DNA of 47,455 bases. Source: Halanaerobiaceae bacterium ANBcell28. GTDB taxonomy: Bacteria; Bacillota; Halanaerobiia; Halanaerobiales; DTU029. Made by a program: the position numbers and the translations under genes. A model generated the notes under the pieces. The model ran no database searches. It was not told the origin of the DNA and saw only the letters and a program-made list of their open reading frames with translations. The stretch spans positions 1-47,455 of the forward strand of contig JBBJJH010000028.1 of assembly GCA_037623315.1 (NCBI GenBank). The letters are read 5' to 3'. Of the stretch, positions 8,078 to 14,985 are shown piece by piece (the stretch's first letter is position 1; each line of letters starts with the position of its first letter).

Positions 8078-8610
8078 TCATTTAGAACGACCATCCTTTC
8101 TTTTTTTAAGGTATCCCTTTTTAATCATCTTATCTTTGCTCAATTTAGCTACTTGTTTTAAATCAATGTTAAATGTTTCAGAAAGACTAATTAATATATG
8201 ATCCCGCATATATTTACATCCTGAAGAGCCATCATAGTTTCTTGCAACAATTTATCTTTTTCCTCTTGATTTAAATCTTTAGGTCCTAATTTATTTATTA
8301 AACTAAGATTATCTAACTCTACTATAGCCTCTTTCATTTCCTCGTTTGCTTTTAATTTAGTAGCTAAAGGACTTAAGTCAACATTATCTAAATAATAGCA
8401 TGGTAGGGCTCATCCTAAAGCCATCAATCTAATTCTTGGGCTCTTTAAAACATCTACAATCTTATTTAACACTTCATAAGGAACAGCTTGTCCGTTTTCA
8501 TATCTGGTTATTGTTTGTTCGATCAACATGTACTAATTTTGCTAATTCATTTTGACTTAATCCTCTTTTTTTCTTTCCTCTCTTAAAAATGCCAAAATGA
8601 ATTATCATTT
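8078..8610 (-). pseudogene. Decayed XRE-family phage repressor and a short downstream relic
   Basis: On the minus strand a helix-turn-helix can be read in two frames: FLREERKKRGLSQNELAKLV, then after a frameshift TITRYENGQAVPYEVLNKIV. An in-frame stop follows (after RLMALG), and the frame continues as YYLDNVDLSPLATKLKANEE. The LSQNELAKL...TITRYENG pattern is a Cro/CI-type DNA-binding domain. From 8210 downward another frame starts at MRDHILISLSETFNID and is also shifted. All pieces are broken, so the lysogeny switch is dead. Confidence 0.65.
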
Positions 8611-8747
8611 CATTTTTAAAGGTCATAAATTAGAACTTTTTCTTTAAGATTACATTAAATAAGATTTCATATTTAGTTTTTTAAATTGGAGTAAAATGAT
8701 ATAATAAAAGGAAGATTTATTTGAGTGAGTAAAAGGGGTGCATATTA

Positions 8748-8954
8748 ATGAAAATATCTGAAACTAACAAAGAATTATTTAAAAAAGTTTTTGGCAGAAA
8801 AATTGAAGAGCTGGATATTTTGTTTATTAAAGAAACAGAGCCGGAAAATAATGAAACTATCGGGCAGGCAATTAAAAAAACTGGAGAAGAAAACCAAGAC
8901 TTTAGTTATTTGATTAAATTATTACTAGATGTACATAGACAGGCTAAATATTAG
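8748..8954 (+). CDS. Small acidic protein, unknown, possible phage-type regulator
   Basis: The protein has 68 residues with ribosome binding site AAAGGGGTG ahead of the ATG. It starts MKISETNKELFKKVFGRKIE and is predicted helical with many Glu and Lys. It is divergent from the dead repressor at 8078-8610, the usual place for an early phage gene, and is the only piece of that module that appears intact. No family recognised. Confidence 0.5.
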   Translation: MKISETNKELFKKVFGRKIEELDILFIKETEPENNETIGQAIKKTGEENQDFSYLIKLLLDVHRQAKY

Positions 8955-9018
8955 TTTTTAAGGCAAATCCCTAATTTGGGTGTTATAATGTATATTACAT
9001 TGTCTTTTAAGGGGTGAA

Positions 9019-9254
9019 ATGATGGAGAATTATGAGTATCATATCAGTTATAACGGAGTTAAATATTTTCCTTATGAATGGAATTTTAGAAATGATGGAA
9101 GGCTTTTGAAAAATTTATTTTTTGGTTGATAAAGAGAAATTTTGAATATGACGCCAATAATGGATATTACGCCACAGAATGTGAGGATATTAAAACAACT
9201 GATTTGGTTATTGCTGCTACTCCCTGTATGGAACACTTCTATCGTCAAATATAA
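9019..9254 (+). pseudogene. Small gene split by one frameshift
   Basis: A frame with ribosome binding site GGGGTGA opens at 9019 or 9022 (MENYEYHISYNGVKYFPYEW) and stops at 9127. A protein-like continuation is in another frame (KRNFEYDANNGYYATECED), ending HFYRQI-stop at 9252. Joined, they give about 77 residues. Function unknown; the indel lies in a T-rich stretch near 9115-9125. Confidence 0.5.
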
Positions 9255-9521
9255 AATCATTTAAATAAACATAGAAGAAATATCTATCATTAGAATGAGG
9301 TTCTATCTTTAGATAAGGGTATTTTTTTCTTAAATTAGAAATTAAATTAGAATTCACATCAGATGGAATAATGATAGAATGATGAAGTTTGATAATTTAA
9401 AAAACACTAAAGTTACAATTGTGGGATAAGTATGCCTTTCTCATGGAAAATATTGGTTAATATGAGTTTGTAATCTTTACAAGAGAATCAAGAAATCTAA
9501 TTTTAGGGTAAGTTATGACTC
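9255..9521. other. Intergenic, probably decayed coding DNA
   Basis: No open frame with a ribosome binding site is visible. The stretch sits between a frameshifted gene and an ImmA/IrrE remnant and probably holds unrecognisable pieces of the same phage-derived module. Confidence 0.3.
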
Positions 9522-9659
9522 ATGAAAATAATTCAGGATAAATTAAATAGAATAATGGAACGGTTTGTTTTTTCTCATGAATTGGGACACGCTATACTGC
9601 ACCCAAAGATGGGAACTTACTATATCGACAAAAAACTTCCTTTTCTAATAATAAGTTAG
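9522..9659 (+). pseudogene. ImmA/IrrE-type metallopeptidase fragment
   Basis: This 45-codon fragment contains RFVFSHELGHAILHPKMG, the H-E-x-x-H zinc-binding motif plus HP that defines ImmA/IrrE peptidases, which cleave phage repressors. The domain start before the motif and everything after it are missing, so it is a remnant. It fits with the dead XRE repressor nearby, its usual partner. Confidence 0.7.
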
Positions 9660-9668
9660 AAAAGGAAG
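9630..9668 (-). terminator. Intrinsic terminator, minus strand
   Basis: The perfect 13-bp stem CTTCCTTTTCTAA/TTAGAAAAGGAAG (9636-9668) is followed by six T residues on the minus strand. It is downstream of the zinc-ribbon gene at 9902. Confidence 0.65.
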
Positions 9669-9744
9669 CTACCTTGTTTTATTAATATATCTCAAATTAA
9701 AACTCTTTTGCTAAAAAATATCCTGCTTTGAAAATAATTAAATC

Positions 9745-9796
9745 AAAAAGAGGATTTCTCTATAATAATAATTAAGGAATCCTCTTTTTTATATTT
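9745..9796. terminator. Bidirectional hairpin terminator
   Basis: AAAAAGAGGATT and AATCCTCTTTTT (9745-9756 with 9778-9789) form a 12-bp stem flanked by A- and T-runs. It lies between the ImmA remnant and the minus-strand zinc-ribbon gene and can serve both directions. Confidence 0.7.
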
Positions 9797-9901
9797 TTTT
9801 ATAAATCATTACTATTACAAGACTAAACGAAAATTTGCACTTGCATAATATAATTTTTAAGTATATAAAATTACTAAAGTTAAATCATTTATGAATGCTT
9901 A

Positions 9902-10489
9902 CTAGTCCTGTTTTTTTATAAACTTACGTTGTCTTTTTCTAGCTCTCTCCCTACACGTAGAACACTTAATATAGCTGTTATGGTCTCTTTCTTTTCCACA
10001 ACTAGGACATAAGCCCTGTTCCTTCCTACGATGGTATACAGATTTACGTTTTTTCCTACATGTAGAACAAATACGATAATCACCATCTTTAAGTTGGTTG
10101 CCACATTGAGTACATTCACTATTATTAATTCTTTTCTCAATCAATAATCGATTCTGTTCTTTTTCTTTTTCTAAGCATTTATCACAGCTTTTATAAAGAG
10201 AATTTGCAACTGATACTTTGCCACATCGAATACATAAATTGTTTTTTGCTCTTTGACTTTTGATTTCTTTAGTTTGTTGCCGGATTTCCTTTAAACATTT
10301 TGAACAAACAGTAGCATCAGTATCTAAATCACCAGCACATCTTGGACATATTAAATCTATTCTTTTATTCTCAGCCCACTCTTTCTTGTATTCGTTATAT
10401 TTAGACAAGCAACTACTACAATACCATCCTTCTCTGTCCATTAAACTACCACATTCATTGCATACACTCTTTTTTTGTGCTTTTGCCAT
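9902..10489 (-). CDS. Protein with five zinc-ribbon (CxxC...CxxC) modules
   Basis: The protein has 195 residues when started at MAKAQKK, which follows GAAAGGAG at good spacing; an in-frame ATG at 10510 overlaps that site. Five consecutive C4 knuckles occur at intervals of about 35-40 residues: CNEC/CSSC (10-27), CPRC/CSKC, CIRC/CDKC, CTQC/CSTC and CPSC/CSTC. Basic helical linkers lie between them, and the tail RERARKRQRKFIKK is very basic. The architecture suggests an RNA- or DNA-binding protein; similar multi-knuckle proteins are common on phages and plasmids. The leader carries a terminator-like hairpin (10549-10595), so expression may be attenuated. No named family is claimed. Confidence 0.7.
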   Translation of the reverse strand: MAKAQKKSVCNECGSLMDREGWYCSSCLSKYNEYKKEWAENKRIDLICPRCAGDLDTDATVCSKCLKEIRQQTKEIKSQRAKNNLCIRCGKVSVANSLYKSCDKCLEKEKEQNRLLIEKRINNSECTQCGNQLKDGDYRICSTCRKKRKSVYHRRKEQGLCPSCGKERDHNSYIKCSTCRERARKRQRKFIKKQD

Positions 10490-10548
10490 TATTAATACTC
10501 CTTTCACCATTTATTATTATAAGTAAAAATAATGGTTTTATTAATAAT

Positions 10549-10595
10549 AAAATAAAAAGTCACCACTAGAAGCGTCAACTTCTTCGGTAACTTTT
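10549..10595 (-). promoter_or_regulatory. Terminator-like leader hairpin upstream of the zinc-ribbon gene
   Basis: The nested stem AAAAGT-ACC-AGAAG/CTTCT-GGT-ACTTTT (10555-10595) is followed on the minus strand by a T-rich run. It lies about 60-105 nt upstream of the ATG with no other minus-strand gene to terminate nearby, which is the layout of a transcription attenuator. Confidence 0.45.
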
Positions 10596-10665
10596 ACTTG
10601 TTTATATTTATCTTTAATATAATATAAGATAATGTGAAATTTTAAAAAAATACAAACGAATACCG

Positions 10666-10750
10666 TGGCGCATAAATGGCGACAAACATTTCATGGTGAA
10701 TAAATGAGTATATTTAATATGTATAACATTGTTATACATTGTAATACAAA
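10666..10750. repeat. parC-like repeat cluster upstream of the partition locus
   Basis: Three successive 10-bp units GTATAACATT, GTTATACATT and GTAATACAAA run from 10721 to 10750. The first two also form the palindrome GTATAAC/GTTATAC. Upstream, TGGCGCATAAATG (10666-10678) recurs as TGGTGAATAAATG (10694-10706). A 10-bp period matches one DNA turn, as expected for a ribbon-helix-helix ParR operator/centromere. Confidence 0.5.
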
Positions 10751-10770
10751 ATTTAGGAGATGATCATTAA

Positions 10771-11621
10771 ATGATAGTTCTAATATAATGGACAACCTGG
10801 TTATAGAATTAGAAGGAAATAAATATTTCGTTGGCGTTCTTGCTAACAGGCAAAGTAATATAGTTATGTCTACTCTTTCCCAGAATCGTATTAATAGCAT
10901 TGAACATGAAGTATTATTCTGTACAGCTTTAGGATTAATTAACCCTACTGGAGAAGATATTAATGTAGTAACTGGCCTTCCTATAAATGAGTATTCAGAT
11001 GAAATGAAAGAAAACTTATCTCAACGAATAAAAGGGACTCTTGTTTTTAAGCTTAATGACAAACCCAATCTTTATAATATAAGAAACTGCCAAGTAATTC
11101 CTCAGCCTTTCGGGACCATCTTTGACCAGTTGATGGATTCATCTGGTGAGGTAGTGAGTCCAGATTATGCTGATCTTTCTGTAGGAGTTATAGACATAGG
11201 ATTTCGTACTTCTGAATTTACAGTGGCTGATAAGCTAGAATATATGGACGGTATGAGTTCCAGTTCTAATATTGCTCTTAGTTCTGCTTATAAATTAATA
11301 GCTAGAGAACTTAACGCACAATTCGGTATAACTAAACCTCTCTACCTGCTGGATCAAGCAATAAGAAAACGAAGAATAACTATAAAAGGTGAAGATGTCA
11401 ACTTAAGTCCATTTATAGAAAAAGCATTTGAATTGACTGCACAGAATATTATTAGTGAAATTAGCTTACTATGGAATGTTTGGGAGTTGGAAGTAATTCT
11501 TATTACCAGTGGTGGAGGGATAGCTTTATATGACTATTTATATGCTCAACTGGATAATACTACTCTTGGGCAGTTTTCTAACGTTAATGGTTATTTAAAG
11601 ATGGCTAATAGGAATTGGTAA
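10771..11621 (+). pseudogene. ParM/StbA-type actin-like ATPase lacking its N-terminal nucleotide-binding loop
   Basis: The readable frame from ATG 10788 gives 277 residues. They contain the second phosphate loop and hinge region (VGVIDIGFRTSEFTV, Asp136) and the C-terminal SGGG/ALYDYL region of plasmid-segregation actins. The N-terminal ~60 residues with the first D-x-G-x-G-x-x-K phosphate loop are absent. Upstream, a proper ribosome binding site (AGGAGATG) and an ATG at 10771 give only MIVLI-stop, so the true start survives but an internal deletion removed the first loop. It sits 1 nt ahead of the parR-like gene. ParM filaments push plasmid copies apart; this copy is unlikely to hydrolyse ATP normally. 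Confidence 0.75.
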
Positions 11622-11622
11622 T

Positions 11623-11835
11623 GTGATAGTAGTCAGGTTTCGTGAAGGTAAAGATGATGATTTGAAGAAATGGTATGAGGGGTTACCCGAGGGGGAAAGA
11701 TCTAGGATTGTGAGAAAAATACTTAAAAATAATATTAATATAACTAATCCAAAGGTATCTTTGAAAAGAATTGCTAATTGTCAAAAAAAAAGTAACATAA
11801 ACCAAAAAATAAATAATATAATAGAAAATTTATAA
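11623..11835 (+). CDS. ParR-like ribbon-helix-helix partition protein
   Basis: The protein has 70 residues starting with GTG immediately after the parM stop. The N-terminus MIVVRFREGKDDDLKKWYEG followed by RSRIVRKILK reads as a ribbon-helix-helix DNA-binding fold, the type of the small ParR partners of ParM; the tail is Asn- and Lys-rich. It would bind the repeat cluster at 10721-10750. The gene appears intact although its parM partner is damaged. A truncated paralogue of the same start lies at 46450. Confidence 0.6.
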   Translation: MIVVRFREGKDDDLKKWYEGLPEGERSRIVRKILKNNINITNPKVSLKRIANCQKKSNINQKINNIIENL

Positions 11836-11840
11836 TCAAA

Positions 11841-11887
11841 CAAAAAACAAACTAGCCAAATTATTTGCTCTTAGCTAGTTTGCTTTT
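11841..11887. terminator. Bidirectional terminator between parR-like gene and SecB-like gene
   Basis: The perfect 9-bp stem CAAACTAGC/GCTAGTTTG (11848-11882) is T-rich on the plus side and has a stronger T-run on the minus side. It can end both converging units. Confidence 0.75.
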
Positions 11888-11900
11888 AAGTAATAAATAT

Positions 11901-12332
11901 TCAAGAATTATTTTTATCTTTTATAAAATTTTCAACATTGATAAGCGGCATTACTAAAGGAGTAACATTTGCATTTTTAGTTATATCTGTTATGACAGAA
12001 CGTAAAAAAGGGAATAAAATCGCTGTGCCATTTGACTCACACATTTCTGCAAACTTTTTTTTATCCATTTCCTTATCTGCCGAAAAGAACCCTATGATTT
12101 CAACGCTCAATTTAAAAGGATAATTATTGTTATATGCATCTTCCCATATTTTTATTCTTAATTGTGTTGACCCTTTATGATTTTCTTCTTCATCTATTTT
12201 AACACTATAATCAAGATTAAAATCAAGCTCTAAAATATCTCCTTCATTATCAAACTGACTATTGAAATCAAATTCTATATTATTAATTATATATCCATCA
12301 AAATAAAACTTACTTAAGTTATGCTCGTCCAT
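11901..12332 (-). CDS. SecB-like chaperone of a toxin-antitoxin-chaperone system (CmdC-like)
   Basis: The protein has 143 residues, the size of SecB. The C-terminal third AILFPFLRSVITDITKNAN followed by PLVMPLINVENF is the SecB signature; the N-terminal half consists of alternating beta strands (DGYIINNIEFDF, LELDFNLDYSV). Outside classical export, solitary SecB-like proteins next to toxin-antitoxin pairs act as dedicated chaperones that fold the antitoxin. The gene starts 3 nt after the antitoxin stop, using GGGGTGG as ribosome binding site, so it is third in the operon. Because Bacillota usually lack the general SecB pathway, the TAC role is the better reading. Confidence 0.8.
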   Translation of the reverse strand: MDEHNLSKFYFDGYIINNIEFDFNSQFDNEGDILELDFNLDYSVKIDEEENHKGSTQLRIKIWEDAYNNNYPFKLSVEIIGFFSADKEMDKKKFAEMCESNGTAILFPFLRSVITDITKNANVTPLVMPLINVENFIKDKNNS

Positions 12333-12335
12333 TTG

Positions 12336-12557
12336 CTATGCCGCCACCCCTATTTTATTATTAACCGCATCATACTTTTTTACACCATAATTTAAACTCT
12401 TTTTTAATCCATCATTTTTAAGTTGATAGACCCCCCTGAATTCATCTGCCAACGGACAATCATCAATTCCAGCCTCTTTCAATAATTCTAAAAATTCTTC
12501 ATCTGACATATTATCAATTTTTTCTGATACTCTTTTAAAGTAATTTTTAACATTCAT
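12336..12557 (-). CDS. Antitoxin of the toxin-antitoxin-chaperone operon (CmdA-like position)
   Basis: The protein has 73 residues. An acidic helical segment (MSDEEFLELLKEAGIDDCP, about 17-35) is followed by a C-terminal part ending in hydrophobic GVAA, where a chaperone-addiction segment would be expected. The start chosen is ATG 12557 with GGAGG 9 nt upstream. This overlaps the end of the toxin gene by 11 nt, so translation is coupled. The identification rests on position between an ART-like toxin and a SecB-like chaperone. No DNA-binding domain is visible, so operon autoregulation is unclear. Confidence 0.65.
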   Translation of the reverse strand: MNVKNYFKRVSEKIDNMSDEEFLELLKEAGIDDCPLADEFRGVYQLKNDGLKKSLNYGVKKYDAVNNKIGVAA

Positions 12558-13080
12558 TATTAACAACCTCCTCCAAAATAAAAATACATTCCTGGTTTCT
12601 TACACATACTTGTATTTCCATTTTTTCCATTTTAGTAGGATCTATACATTCTTTATGTTTTCCAACGGAAAACGCATGCCTCACAGCATCATATTTTTCT
12701 TTCGAATAAGCCATATTAAAGATAAGTTTAGTATTCACTTTTCTAATTCCGCCAAGTTCTCTATATCTATCTCTAATTTTAGAAGTAAATTTTTTCAATT
12801 CATCAAAATTATCTGGATCAATCATATCTAACATTTTAATTGTCTTAATATTTACTTTTATTATAGACCAATTATTATAACGTCTTGCTTTTTCACACCA
12901 ATTTCTCGCATGACTATAATATTTCTCAAAGAAATACACACCGTCTCCTAGCCACTCCCACTCTTTTTTAGAACTATTAAATGTCCTTTTTTTAAGAATA
13001 TTGTTTATAATTTTTTGAGTATGTCCATGGTAGCATATACTTTCATAATCATATAAGTGAACTTCTAGATTATCAACCAT
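12547..13080 (-). CDS. ADP-ribosyltransferase-like toxin (CmdT-like)
   Basis: The protein has 177 residues. Three elements of the H-Y-E class of ADP-ribosyltransferases are visible: YHGH (17-20) on the first strand, the FNSS...WLGDGVYFFE block (about 34-51, Tyr49) and a C-terminal strand MEIQVCVRN (154-162) carrying Glu155 and Gln157. This class transfers ADP-ribose from NAD to nucleic acid or protein. In CmdTAC the toxin modifies mRNA when phage capsid proteins draw away the chaperone and free the toxin. Gene order toxin, antitoxin, chaperone is the same here. The leader carries a terminator hairpin at 13183-13207. The ART call is by motif pattern; the substrate is inferred. Confidence 0.7.
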   Translation of the reverse strand: MVDNLEVHLYDYESICYHGHTQKIINNILKKRTFNSSKKEWEWLGDGVYFFEKYYSHARNWCEKARRYNNWSIIKVNIKTIKMLDMIDPDNFDELKKFTSKIRDRYRELGGIRKVNTKLIFNMAYSKEKYDAVRHAFSVGKHKECIDPTKMEKMEIQVCVRNQECIFILEEVVNNEC

Positions 13081-13159
13081 AAAATATCTTTTCCTTCTTA
13101 ATTTTTATTTGCCAATTGTAAAAATATGACTATACAGCTAAAAATATGTATCATAAAAC

Positions 13160-13207
13160 GGAGATATTTTCATATCTAAAAAAATAAAAGTCTGTGCCAC
13201 TTTTATT
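13160..13207 (-). promoter_or_regulatory. Leader terminator and hairpin upstream of the toxin operon
   Basis: AATAAAAGT/ACTTTTATT (13183-13191 with 13199-13207) forms a perfect 9-bp stem followed on the minus strand by a T-run. Directly after it comes a second hairpin, AGATAT/ATATCT (about 13162-13177). They lie about 80-125 nt before the toxin ATG. This could insulate the operon from readthrough or attenuate its transcription. Confidence 0.45.
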
Positions 13208-13419
13208 GCCGCCGTTATCTGTTTACATTATTCTTACAATTTTTTTAAATTAAATCACTTCCAATATAATATGTTACTTAGAGTAAGATAAATATAACAT
13301 AAATATTCCCATAAATAAAATACTTAAATTTACCTTATTTTATTTTTAGTAAAGATTAAGTAACTTACAATAGTCCATGCTAATGCGTTCTTATCTTTGC
13401 TTATCGCTATGTTTAGTAC
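13208..13419. other. Intergenic region upstream of the toxin operon
   Basis: The stretch is AT-rich with no reading frame. It must hold the divergent promoters for the toxin operon (minus) and possibly for the gene at 13611 (plus), but none matches consensus well. Confidence 0.3.
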
Positions 13420-13466
13420 TTGGAGAAGTACTTATATATGTAAAGACATATATATACTTCTCCAAG
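13420..13466. repeat. Long near-perfect inverted repeat (hairpin of about 20 bp)
   Basis: CTTGGAGAAGTA (13420-13431) pairs perfectly with TACTTCTCCAAG (13455-13466), and the inner arms TATATATG/CATATATA extend the stem. The loop is about 6 nt. The left arm also contains the palindrome AGTACTT...AAGTACT. No T-run follows, so it is not a standard terminator. It may be a mobile hairpin element, a protein-binding site or a recombination site. Confidence 0.55.
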
Positions 13467-13610
13467 ATTATTAAAATTCCTGCAAAACATGTGTTTTTTT
13501 AAATTATTCCAGAAAAATGTTTGTGATTTAAGTACAATCGTTTAAAAATACAAGGTTATTCCATAAACAAAGAAATATATTACAACTTTACAAATGAAAG
13601 GGGCTTTTCA

Positions 13611-13847
13611 ATGAAAGAAGAGTTACAACTATTAAACACTGTTATTCTTAGTATGATTACAAAACAGAAGGTATTGAATGATTTAGAAAGCAAAGTTTTT
13701 TCCGTTGATATCTATGGCGAGTATATTGAGAGCCTTACTTGTGTGCTATTATCATTAAATAATTCTCCTGATAAAAAATATGAGTACGAAGAAAATGTTA
13801 AAAAGTACTTGGAAGGAAAATTAGAAGAACCAGAAGAAGACCTGTAG
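13611..13847 (+). CDS. Small acidic protein beside a dead integrase, unknown
   Basis: The protein has 78 residues with ribosome binding site AAAGGGG and start MKEELQLLNTVILSMITKQK. It is helical and ends in a Glu-rich tail (YEEN, EEPEEDL). Its last codons overlap the integrase remnant that begins at 13835 in another frame. It may be an excisionase-like or regulatory gene of the lost element, but no helix-turn-helix is evident. Confidence 0.45.
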   Translation: MKEELQLLNTVILSMITKQKVLNDLESKVFSVDIYGEYIESLTCVLLSLNNSPDKKYEYEENVKKYLEGKLEEPEEDL

Positions 13848-14152
13848 ATTTTGATGAAGACGAAGCTGAAATATTAAGAAATTATCGAAATGATAAACTA
13901 GTATTCCTACATGAGGATGGATCAGAGATTAGACCAGATTATATAACTAAATTTTTTCAAAAAGTTGCAGATAAACTTGAATTATTTAATACTAGATTTC
14001 ATGATCTGCTCCACACACACGCTACCTGGTTATTACAATCTGGAGTAAATTCTAAGCATAACTACAACTTTAAAAACATACTCTCATGTAATCCCTTCTA
14101 TGCAAAAGATGCAGTTAAAAAGCTAAAAAGAACCCTAATAAATAAAGAATGA
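13835..14152 (+). pseudogene. C-terminal fragment of a tyrosine integrase, inactive
   Basis: This encodes LVFLHEDGSEIRPDYITKFF and then RFHDLLHTHATWLLQSGVNSK, which matches the catalytic box FHDLRHTHAT of Gram-positive phage integrases except that the essential Arg is Leu. The GH...S box is deleted. The TYSHVIPSMQK tyrosine box is still readable at about 14080-14115, but in a different frame. It ends VKKLKRTL as such integrases do. Several inactivating changes make it a clear relic, 77 bp from a tRNA-like 3' end. Confidence 0.8.
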
Positions 14153-14160
14153 CGACAAAA

Positions 14161-14193
14161 TAAAAATCCTCCCGGTTAAAAGCTAATCGGGAG
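14161..14193 (-). terminator. Intrinsic terminator, minus strand
   Basis: The stem CTCCCG/CGGGAG (14169-14174 with 14188-14193) is followed by TTTTTATTTT on the minus strand. It lies just downstream of the tRNA-like sequence and may be the old tRNA terminator. Confidence 0.65.
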
Positions 14194-14228
14194 ACTACTA
14201 TAATGCTTGATATAACAGTAATAATAAA

Positions 14229-14336
14229 TGGTGGGACTAGCAGGAGTCGAACCTGCGGCCTACAGATTAGGAATATTTAAAGGCCTATCGGCCTTTAAGC
14301 TTCGCGGTCGCTCTATCAGGCCTCACGATCTTATGG
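14229..14336 (-). pseudogene. tRNA-Arg(CCT)-like 3' half with disrupted 5' half (attachment-site relic)
   Basis: Read on the minus strand the 3' half is tRNA-perfect: anticodon loop TTCCTAA (14267-14273, anticodon CCT), then TCTGTAGG, a 5-bp T-arm GCAGG-TTCGACT-CCTGC (14240-14256), TAGTCCC, A and an encoded CCA (14229-14231). The 5' half is not. No GGGACTA acceptor strand is present, only a D-arm-like TGATAGAGCG survives, and a hairpin AAAGGCC-GATA-GGCCTTT occupies the space before the anticodon. A dead integrase lies alongside, so this is best read as the att end of an integrated element. Confidence 0.6.
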
Positions 14337-14344
14337 AAAGTCGA

Positions 14345-14824
14345 GCTATTGACTACCTCTATTTATAAATATTATACAACATAGGTTTTCCACTGTCAAT
14401 GGAATTATACAACTATTTCAACCATTCCAATAATTATGATACATAATTTAAGAAAAACAGCTAGTGCTGTTACGTATATAGCGTAACATCTTCTTGTAAT
14501 TATCCTATCAATAAAATTAAATTAACTCCCTTGGCCCTAAATATAAAGTTCTAAGGAGATCTCTAATCACTGCTACATTGCAATTATGATTCCTTATTGT
14601 AGATATCTCTTTAGTTATATAATGAGCACAACATCACAATAGAAATGCATTTGCTAACACAAGCTAAAAGCAAAAACTTCATTGTCTGCTGATTAATGGA
14701 CTTTTATTAGATTATTTTGTCAAAAAAGAAGGATTTTAATATAAATTTACAGAAACAACGTTATAAGTACATATAAAATCTGTTTTATTTTAAAATAATC
14801 CGATATTTTAATGGCATATTCAAC
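14345..14824. other. Intergenic region without genes
   Basis: Only a palindrome GTTACG/CGTAAC (about 14469-14487) stands out. No ribosome binding site with a coding frame is visible on either strand. Confidence 0.4.
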
Positions 14825-14852
14825 TTGACAAGTATTTTAACTTCACTATAAA
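14825..14852 (+). promoter_or_regulatory. Promoter for the zinc-ribbon membrane protein
   Basis: A consensus -35 TTGACA (14825-14830) and -10 TATAAA (14847-14852) are separated by 16 bases, giving a leader of about 130 nt before the ATG at 14986. Confidence 0.6.
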
Positions 14853-14985
14853 AATTGCTATTAGTTTTTCATTATAATAAAATAAAAGATTATTTATAAA
14901 ACAATAGAAAGGAGTAAATATACAATTATCAATAGTTTAACAATTTAATAATACTAATAAAACAAAAAGGAAGGTATCTATACTT

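Noticed and set aside
9072-9260. Minus-strand 62-codon frame
   Set aside because: The plus strand of this stretch encodes a recognisable but frameshifted small gene with a ribosome binding site, so the minus frame is a shadow.
11901-12332. Housekeeping SecB export chaperone
   Set aside because: It is translationally linked to a toxin-antitoxin pair and the genome appears to be a Firmicute, where general SecB is not expected.
14229-14336. Functional tRNA or tmRNA
   Set aside because: The 3' half is tRNA-like, but no matching 5' acceptor strand exists, and the upstream part lacks tmRNA tag sequence and pseudoknots.
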